This document shows positions 8,224-13,157 of a stretch of DNA of 13,157 nt, piece by piece. Position 1 is the stretch's first letter, and each line of letters begins with the position of its first letter. The DNA is taken from assembly GCA_030374735.1 (NCBI GenBank), contig JASCIV010000738.1:1-13157 (forward strand), read 5' to 3'. Below the pieces are notes generated by a model. It saw nothing but the letters and a program-made list of their open reading frames with translations, was not told where the DNA came from and did not search any database. The stretch is from Gracilaria caudata. Taxonomy: Eukaryota; Rhodophyta; Florideophyceae; Gracilariales; Gracilariaceae. The position numbers and the translations under genes were made by a program.

Positions 8224-8260
8224 CGTGTATACACGCCGCAAACGGCAGCCAATATATATA
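8224..8260 (+). promoter_or_regulatory. Promoter-like module: 12-bp palindrome, CCAAT, TATATATA
   Basis: A perfect 12-bp palindrome CGTGTATACACG (8224-8235) is followed by CCAAT (8249-8253) overlapping TATATATA (8253-8260). TATA spacing predicts a start near 8283-8290 on the plus strand. No convincing protein frame follows: the first downstream ATG (8351) meets TGA after four codons. The element may therefore drive a non-coding RNA, or a spliced gene that I cannot resolve; a GTAAGT donor-like word lies at 8311-8316. TATATATA is nearly symmetrical, so minus-strand use is possible. Confidence 0.35.
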
Positions 8261-8355
8261 GCAGCCAACGTGCTCCGGCTTCGTCTGAGGGTGATATCTC
8301 TTCTTCATTTGTAAGTTTTCAAGTTGTCCACTGTCGCGCTCCCTTCAAGTATGAG

Positions 8356-8466
8356 GCGTCGATGATGATCCGAAGGTTAATCTTCGGACACCTGCCGAGA
8401 GTCCTTCTCGATGAGCTCAACCACGTTTTCGTTGTCTAATAATTCTGTGGTCGTTATCTGAGGCGC
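8356..8466 (+). ncRNA. Candidate structured RNA, possibly C/D-box snoRNA-like
   Basis: ATGATGA at 8362-8368 fits box C (RUGAUGA) and CTGA at 8458-8461 fits box D. GCGTC (8356-8360) can pair with GGCGC (8462-8466), one G-U pair included, as a terminal stem with one unpaired G. Inside are two consecutive perfect hairpins: TCCGAAG/CTTCGGA (8369-8375, 8382-8388, 6-base loop) and CGAGA/TCTCG (8396-8400, 8406-8410, 5-base loop). A TATA-like element lies about 100 bases upstream. Against a classical C/D snoRNA, the length (about 111 bases) is at the long end, strong internal hairpins next to box C are unusual, and no clear D' box is seen. It does not match U1-U6, SRP or RNase P RNA signatures that I know. 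No tRNA-type internal promoter is present. Confidence 0.22.
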
Positions 8467-9415
8467 TTCTAATTCACCTCTGTTGTTCGTTTTTCTAACC
8501 CCTGTCGTCGTCCAACCAACTTCAAGATCGACCTAGCTTTGTTACACAGATGACTTCAATTTCAAATTGCTCAACGTAACCAGCCGCGGTGTATGAATAT
8601 GTATAAGATCAATTGTCAAGCTCTGAACTTGTCGCAACACTAATTTAAGCACAAGCGCGCCATGATCTCGACCATTCTTCCGACTTCCTGCTTGCTGTGA
8701 TAAATGCGTCAAAGGCTCACGTGCTTACATCGCGATTTGTCGCTGCCACCGCAACGCTCTACGTACTCTGCAACCGTCGCATGGTTTACACTCTCCTCGG
8801 CGTGATCATCTCTCCATTCAAACCCATGCTCTGGCTAACCTAATCACTAATACGCTGCAACTCGCTGTTTCGTCTCACCACACAGCAGCAACGCGTTCGT
8901 CAACAAAACTTTCCGCAATCCTGACATATTCGCCACTCGTGTAAAGACCAAAAGGTTCCCACCAACACGTGCCATACCCTTTTCACCTTGTTCCTTCTAG
9001 TGCGTATCCTTCGTTGTACCTCCTCATACAAAGCAGACGGCACTCATACACGAACAACAGCCCCTCAAGAATAAGGTTAGAGCGCTCTCGGGGTTGCAGG
9101 GGCTCCCTTCGCTAAGTGTACACAACTAGGTTACTGACTGTATGGCTTCCCATTAGGCAACAATAACATTTAACCCTACACACATTTCTACGGGAGTGAT
9201 TGCTGGATTTGCCAAGTATCGTACAGGGCGCCTTCCCTTTTTCACTGTGTTTTGCTCTGCGCTGATCTTCATCTCCCAAGACCTTCTATGACCGAACGAA
9301 ACGTGTTATAAGGAACGCTACAGATAGAACGCTACCTCCAACACGAGAAGAAAATAAGCACCGCCATCTCCAAAGACGCCATGAACCTCAAGTGAAATCA
9401 CAGAAGAACGCGCGC
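8467..9415. other. Long stretch without a gene
   Basis: No ATG-started frame above about 60 codons with protein-like composition is seen on either strand, and no tRNA or rRNA signature. The plus strand is visibly richer in C than in G across roughly 8,500-9,100, a compositional asymmetry. A 9-bp word GAACGCTAC occurs twice in direct order at 9313-9321 and 9327-9335, a 14-base tandem spacing. Otherwise nothing is assigned. Confidence 0.4.
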
Positions 9416-9435
9416 ACTCTTCTCTTCAGAAGAGT
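9416..9435. repeat. Perfect 8-bp hairpin with CTTC loop downstream of MED6
   Basis: ACTCTTCT (9416-9423) and AGAAGAGT (9428-9435) are exact reverse complements around CTTC. The element lies 120 bases beyond the MED6 stop, so on the minus strand it would fall in the MED6 3' untranslated region or at its end, and may act as an RNA stem or processing signal. It is not the histone 3' stem-loop. No AATAAA was seen on the minus strand near here. Confidence 0.45.
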
Positions 9436-9554
9436 AATGTGGTGCGGCGCGCGTACTCCATTTTGCTAGTGGTTCATTTCTGGAGTGGTCGATTTGAGCC
9501 ATGGCTTGTAGAGCTTCTGAGAAATATAAGCTCTTCAGGATGCTCTAGATATAG

Positions 9555-10289
9555 CTACGGCGCTCCCAGTGACGTGCCCGCCTGGTGCGAGGTTCCCGTT
9601 GCTGTTGCCGTGGCGGATGCGGAAGGGGCGGTGACGCCCTCATCTTCGCGTTTCTCTCCTTGAGAAGACAATTTCTCGGCATGTGCAGTATGAATCTGTC
9701 GATTTTTCTCAAGCACGTCGAACAACATAGAATCAATCGCATTCTTCTCAGCGCCGGAAAGCACCTCAGCGCCCTTGTGAGCATGACTGCTGTTTTCTCG
9801 CTCGTTCACGGAAACCGGTGGCGGTTCCCAAGAATAGGTTCCTTGACTTGATACGGTAGTGGCGTTTTGCATAGTTTCAAACGCTTTGCGCAAGTGGTGC
9901 AACGACTGTAGGATTCTGGAGGAGAGAACGGCGTGTACTGAAGGCGCTTGGTATACATCTCCTTCCAACACGTAGTACATTGCCAGAGGTTCCAGTTTGG
10001 GCGGTCGAAGTGAGCGAAGAAACTTGGTGATGATAAATAGACCAGGAGCAGGATCTGCGGTGACTTGGTACTCTATTCCGGCCATGGTCTCCAACAATTT
10101 GGGGTCTAGACGCTGCAGTTTGATTTGCTGATTGTTGCATCGTTCGTCGTAAAACTGAGAATGGGAAAAATACTCTAGGACGTGTTCCTTTGTGAGAGGA
10201 AAGAAAGAGAGCCAGTTCTTGTCGTGCCACATGACGCCCGTGAGGTCCTCAGTTTGTTCAACGTCCATGTTGGATGAAGATGCGACCAT
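9555..10289 (-). CDS. MED6: Mediator complex subunit 6
   Basis: MED6 is a head-module subunit of the Mediator complex, which bridges gene-specific activators and RNA polymerase II in the nucleus. The 244-residue product has the Med6 domain at about residues 15-142. Diagnostic segments are the N-terminal W-rich stretch (about 20-27), the VLEYF..S.FYDERCNNQ block (37-54), QRLD (59-62), the GIEY motif (71-74), LFIITK (84-89), the YYVLEGDVYQAP block (105-116), and the helix ILQSLHHLRKAFETM (126-140). The order and spacing match animal and plant MED6. The C-terminal third is less conserved; a helix near 180-205 is followed by a low-complexity Ala/Thr/Ser tail (about 220-240). The start is the first in-frame ATG at 10289; the frame is open 45 codons further up but only with non-ATG codons. 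A second Met at residue 8 could also start. No intron is visible. Confidence 0.93.
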   Translation of the reverse strand: MVASSSNMDVEQTEDLTGVMWHDKNWLSFFPLTKEHVLEYFSHSQFYDERCNNQQIKLQRLDPKLLETMAGIEYQVTADPAPGLFIITKFLRSLRPPKLEPLAMYYVLEGDVYQAPSVHAVLSSRILQSLHHLRKAFETMQNATTVSSQGTYSWEPPPVSVNERENSSHAHKGAEVLSGAEKNAIDSMLFDVLEKNRQIHTAHAEKLSSQGEKREDEGVTAPSASATATATGTSHQAGTSLGAP

Positions 10290-10726
10290 TTTCGGCGTTT
10301 GGAACTGGGGCGATGAAAGACAAGGTGGCTGAGAGGCGGGCAACGAATGGCGGGTAACGTGGAGGCGCTTTGTTCGCGTAGCGCGGCGAATGGAAGCACT
10401 GCAGTTCTCGTGAAGGGGGGGCAAACAGCTGTTTTGTGAGGAGGGGCACTTTGCTCGGCTGCTGAAGATGATGCAAGCGGTGAAGATGGCGCGTATCTAC
10501 CCAAGGCATGGTGGATTGCCATTGGCGAGTGGTTCAGGCAGAAGGTGGGCGCCCAAACGGTGGCAGGACAGCTGTCAAACTGTCGCACTTTAGAGGTCAC
10601 GACGGCAAGATGGCAGTCTCAAATTGAAGGCGAGCGAGCCGTGCGGCAAATTGAAACTGTAAGACGCGGATAAGCGAGTGGCTGTTGCAACGCCTGCGAG
10701 AGCTGCATCTCAGCGCATTCGCAAAC
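10290..10726. promoter_or_regulatory. Shared upstream region between MED6 and the Nudix gene
   Basis: These 437 bases separate the divergent ATGs of MED6 (minus) and the Nudix gene (plus), so both promoters must lie here or overlap the genes. No TATA box is apparent. The word ATTGGCGAG at 10521-10529 gives CCAAT on the minus strand and resembles half of an E2F-like site. Several frames are open across the region, but none starts with ATG and resembles protein. Confidence 0.5.
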
Positions 10727-11569
10727 ATGACGGTGAAGCGCTCGCCAGCGTTCGCGCTTCTGCCGTTGGCGGCAGGCACTTCGCTCGGCCACGACGCCAA
10801 GCGATCGATGAAAGGCTCCAGATGGTCGCGGGCGCTCAGAGCGCTGTTGTTTTCGATTGTGGTGGCGGCGGCTGCGCTCGGTGTGTCGTTGGTGCTTTTC
10901 TCATCCGTAACGGCGCATCCTGACACTACGACCACCGCCAACTTGCTTCAGGCGCTGCGGGAGCGAGAGAAGGCTTATCAAGTGCTTTCGGATGATGTGG
11001 TGTACGACCGGTATGCAAGGGTGTATTCTCGGCAGGTGAAGTTCCCGGATGGCAAGCAGTTTGCGTTTGATGTTTGGGGCAGGGTGTGGAAGAACGATTC
11101 TTTTGCGGTGGTTACGGTTGTGCCGTTTGACAGAGAGACGAATACTTTTACACTTATTCGAGAGTACAACATTGCGCACGCGCGGTATGTATACAGCTTT
11201 CCACAAGGTCAAATGGAACGAGCGAAGCATAAGAGCGTGCGTATGGGAGCTGCGGCTGAATTGGAGGAGGAAGCTCAATTACAGTGCGATGAGTGGGTGA
11301 ATCTGCTTGAGGGCGACGAAGGACGAGGCGCTCCACAAGACAAGTATCAGCGCGAGACGGTGCACTACTTTTTGTGTACAGCCGCTCATCATGTGGATGA
11401 CGCGGCTGATGTGGACGACGAAGAAAACATCGAGGTTGTTCACGGAGTGACGGCTTGTCAGCTGCGAGAGCTGGCTGCAGCTGGTGCGCTTCAAAGCAAT
11501 AATATCGCTGCGGCGCTTATGGGCATTGATAAGCTGAGGAGACTGCGTCTACTTCCGTACTCTGCTTGA
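10727..11569 (+). CDS. Membrane-anchored Nudix hydrolase with variant Nudix box
   Basis: Nudix proteins hydrolyse nucleoside diphosphates linked to another moiety, such as ADP-ribose or nucleotide sugars; the exact substrate here is unknown. The start is the first in-frame ATG at 10727, giving 280 residues. A basic N-terminal stretch ending near residue 37 precedes a hydrophobic segment at about 37-60, consistent with a signal anchor (type II) or an uncleaved or bipartite targeting peptide. A heptad-like helix follows (about 70-90), then the Nudix fold. The strand-rich part (about 108-148) includes a LIREYNIAHARYVYSFPQG stretch of the ADP-ribose pyrophosphatase style. The Nudix box runs from Gly161 to Leu185 and ends AELEEEAQL (177-185). 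The metal-binding Glu178, Glu181 and Glu182 are retained, but the usual Arg before the first Glu is Ala177, the usual Gly is Gln184, and the spacing is two residues longer than the 23-residue consensus. An acidic insert (about 219-236) precedes the C-terminal helix. Activity is likely but not assured. Confidence 0.85.
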   Translation: MTVKRSPAFALLPLAAGTSLGHDAKRSMKGSRWSRALRALLFSIVVAAAALGVSLVLFSSVTAHPDTTTTANLLQALREREKAYQVLSDDVVYDRYARVYSRQVKFPDGKQFAFDVWGRVWKNDSFAVVTVVPFDRETNTFTLIREYNIAHARYVYSFPQGQMERAKHKSVRMGAAAELEEEAQLQCDEWVNLLEGDEGRGAPQDKYQRETVHYFLCTAAHHVDDAADVDDEENIEVVHGVTACQLRELAAAGALQSNNIAAALMGIDKLRRLRLLPYSA

Positions 11570-12142
11570 CGTTTTGCACGGATGATTGCTTTTCACCTTT
11601 TGCTTTTTTTTTTTTTCTCTCCTCCAGAGTTGCGACGATAAGAACGGCGAACACGCTCATGGTATGTATGGGGTATGAATGATCACACGGATGTGAGTAG
11701 TTTTTGCATCGTCGCCATGGCAGCTTGTTGCGAGTCAGTTGATGATGATGACAGTCATCCGGGAACGTAGTTTTATCTCTTTTTCGGGGGCAGGAGCAGG
11801 TGGCACCAGCGCATCACTTTTGCTTTAGAATACATCATGTAGTACACTAACAGAGCGACATTGACCACGTGGTGGCGTGATGTGAGTTTAAGAGCGTATT
11901 TCACCGCGACACGTTCGCCCGCCCGTGAGCAAAGTGCCACGAGCTTTTGAGCAACTGTTATGCACAAGGGTTGGTTTGTAAGCTCGCGCTAAGGAACAAG
12001 AGACTGTTTTGAGTGCGAGTGTGCAGCGCTCTGGATACAACAGCTTGGTACAGCAAACTGAATTTTGCAATTTGCTGCACATAAAAGACAGTTTGCTCGG
12101 CCTCGGGCTATCAAAGGTTTGCGCTCGCGCGTGAAACGACAT
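11570..12142. other. Intergenic region with poly-T tract
   Basis: This gap lies between the Nudix stop and the ATG at 12143. It contains a run of 13 T at 11604-11616, shortly after the Nudix stop, and no AATAAA that I could find. The only protein-like reading is the short minus-strand frame described separately at 11773-11988. The last 150 bases show no TATA box upstream of the 12143 gene. Confidence 0.4.
11773..11988 (-). CDS. Possible 3' exon fragment, helical, distant Ctf4/AND-1-like look
   Basis: The minus strand is open from 11988 (after TAG at 11989-11991) to the stop at 11773, with no upstream ATG, so it could only be expressed as a spliced exon or be a remnant. A GCATAACAG acceptor-like word ends at 11955 and would give an exon of about 60 residues. 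The translated segment is helical, with the flow LVALCSR..ERVAVKYALKL..RHHVVNVALLV, which recalls the C-terminal helical part of Ctf4/AND-1 (WDHD1) replication adaptor proteins. That resemblance is my impression and is weak. No WD40 or other upstream exon is readable on the minus strand across 12143-12721. It would be convergent with the Nudix gene. Confidence 0.18.
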   Translation of the reverse strand, partial: RELTNQPLCITVAQKLVALCSRAGERVAVKYALKLTSRHHVVNVALLVYYMMYSKAKVMRWCHLLLPPKKR

Positions 12143-12721
12143 ATGGACGCGGGCGTGATCGGCGCGCTCAACATCATTGCGTCATGCGCCGAGCGCATGC
12201 AGCTGCTGACAAGCGCCGCGTCCGCAGCCACGCAAGCGTCGCGCTCCGCAACCACGTTTGCGCAAGACGGCGACGGCGCTTTGGCGGCGGCGCGCATGCT
12301 GCGCTGCGAACAGCTGCTGCGGAGCGTGGCAGAGAGTGCGCGCGCGCTGAGCGCGCGCGTGGAGCGCGCTCGGTGCGCGGTGCACGCGCACTTGGACGCG
12401 ACAGCGAGAGCGACGCACGCGGCGCGGTGGAACTCGCTGGGCGACGCGTGGTGGCTGCAGCGCGCGCGCGCGCTTCACGACAGGCTGCGCGCGGTGGCGG
12501 CGCGGTTGGACGCGGTGTTGGGCGCGTTGAGCAGGGGGGAGGGGCAGTGGGAGCTGCGTGAGTCGTACGAGGAGGCTGTGGGTGTGGTGGTGGAGGCGGT
12601 GGCGGATGTGAAGGCGGAGTGGACGGGGATGGTGGCTTATGCGGAGGTGTGGAAGGATGTGGCGCTGGTGGTGTTCAACGGCATTGGCGAATCCGGCAGC
12701 TTGATGCCCAGCTGTTCATAA
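12143..12721 (+). CDS. Uncharacterised alanine-rich helical protein
   Basis: I do not recognise this 192-residue product. The ATG at 12143 is the first in frame. The protein is almost entirely helical: Ala/Arg/Leu-rich segments with heptad-like spacing at about 45-85 and 100-130, and a Trp-containing stretch (WNSLGDAWW, 95-103) between them. The C-terminal 60 residues are less biased and more protein-like (GQWELRESYEEA, then two Val/Ala/Trp-rich helices). No signal peptide or catalytic motif is seen. The size and coiled-coil look would suit a small subunit of a larger assembly, but no function is assigned. The DNA is very GC-rich at third positions, unlike the kinase gene, and other frames are also open here; the coherent C-terminus and clean stop favour this frame. 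Confidence 0.5.
   Translation: MDAGVIGALNIIASCAERMQLLTSAASAATQASRSATTFAQDGDGALAAARMLRCEQLLRSVAESARALSARVERARCAVHAHLDATARATHAARWNSLGDAWWLQRARALHDRLRAVAARLDAVLGALSRGEGQWELRESYEEAVGVVVEAVADVKAEWTGMVAYAEVWKDVALVVFNGIGESGSLMPSCS
12339..12359. repeat. Alternating CG palindrome, 10-bp arms, 1-base spacer
   Basis: The arms 12339-12348 and 12350-12359 are exact reverse complements around a single G and consist almost wholly of alternating C and G. A second alternating run of 13 bases occurs at 12461-12473. Both lie inside the reading frame at 12143-12721 and encode Ala/Arg-rich helix. Such tracts can adopt Z-DNA or cruciform structure and tend to vary in length by slippage. Confidence 0.5.
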
Positions 12722-13157
12722 CGCCACTGCATCACGGCGTGATGCGCGCAACGTAGTGCACGAGCGCGGGCACACACAAAACAGTGGTGACAAGCCACAC
12801 CCACCAACACAGCGGCACAACGGTACGTACGCGCGTCTCATGACTGTCTCGCCGCTACTCCATCATCATCATCTCCCACGTCGTCGTCGTCACCACCAAC
12901 GAAACACCTCGCGCCCAGCGCGCAACACAGCGCGTGCACACGCCCCAATGCACCAATTCAAAACCGCTGCGCCCCCACAAAACAACCAGAAAAGCGCGCC
13001 TCACTTCGCGCCCCCCAAAACACAAAAAACAGCAAACCCTTTCGCACGCGCGTCACGCAAAGCGGCCCCGCGCAACAGCGCGCCGCCAGCGCGGCCACTT
13101 TTTTTTTGCGTCCTACATAACGTATGTAGCCGCCGCGCACAACACACAGAACAAACC
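12722..13157. other. Gene-free end with simple repeats
   Basis: No convincing gene is visible. Short runs of CAT (12861-12873) and CGT (12879-12891) triplets occur. A 7-bp inverted repeat CTACATA/TATGTAG with a 3-base spacer lies at 13113-13129, just after a run of T. From about 12,890 the plus strand is strongly C- and A-rich and G-poor outside GCGC words. A 60-codon minus-strand frame at 12958-13140 has no recognisable content and is left out. Confidence 0.4.

Noticed and set aside
8300..9400. tRNA, 5S or spliceosomal RNA gene
   Set aside because: No T-loop GGTTCRA word or tRNA B box, and no recognisable U1-U6 signature, was found here.
10175..10600. Minus-strand frames overlapping MED6 and its upstream region
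   Set aside because: They are out of frame with the conserved Med6 domain and have low-complexity Ser/Pro/His composition.
12182..12561. Two other open frames across the GC-rich gene
   Set aside because: They are Arg/Ala/Gly-rich readings typical of shadow frames in alternating GC sequence, with no coherent C-terminus.
1..13157. CRISPR array, phage or bacterial operon
   Set aside because: No regularly spaced repeats and no prokaryotic gene organisation; the recognised genes are eukaryotic.

Overview
The window looks like nuclear DNA from an intron-poor, gene-compact eukaryote. A 1,012-codon protein kinase, a Mediator subunit and a Nudix protein all run without visible introns, no bacterial operon spacing or ribosome binding sites are seen, and intergenic gaps are 0.4-2 kb. 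The kinase is of the Cdc7/Cdc15/MAP3K-epsilon type known from fungi, amoebae and plants. A red alga is my best guess, but this is inference only; other protists or fungi are not excluded. Many reading frames here open only at TTG or GTG, so every start below is placed on the first in-frame ATG that I checked in the sequence.

Layout. Positions 1-606 hold no gene, only nested short palindromes. Positions 607-1737 on the minus strand carry an AT-rich frame interrupted by several stops, probably a decayed gene. The kinase (2401-5439, +) follows, with a possible leader intron upstream and an AATAAA signal downstream. A strong 9-bp hairpin and a small orphan frame lie at 5778-6136. An unrecognised 426-residue protein with a basic N-terminal part and an acidic C-terminal half is at 6191-7471 (-). 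E2F-like sites lie about 240-290 bp upstream of its ATG. Positions 7764-9554 contain no convincing protein gene. They do contain a TATA/CCAAT/palindrome promoter-like module followed by two back-to-back perfect hairpins framed by C and D box-like motifs, a candidate RNA gene. MED6 (9555-10289, -) and a membrane-anchored Nudix hydrolase (10727-11569, +) are divergent across a 437-bp shared upstream region. A possible exon fragment (11773-11988, -) comes next, then a GC-rich, alanine-rich helical orphan protein (12143-12721, +), then a gene-free end.

How the genes relate. The recognised proteins serve separate housekeeping roles: cell-cycle or cytokinesis signalling, RNA polymerase II transcription, and nucleotide or nucleotide-sugar hydrolysis. 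I see no sign that they form one pathway, and no defence island, CRISPR array or intact mobile element. The points most worth checking are the RNA candidate at 8356-8466, the anchored Nudix protein with an altered Nudix box, the two orphan proteins, and the broken minus-strand frame.
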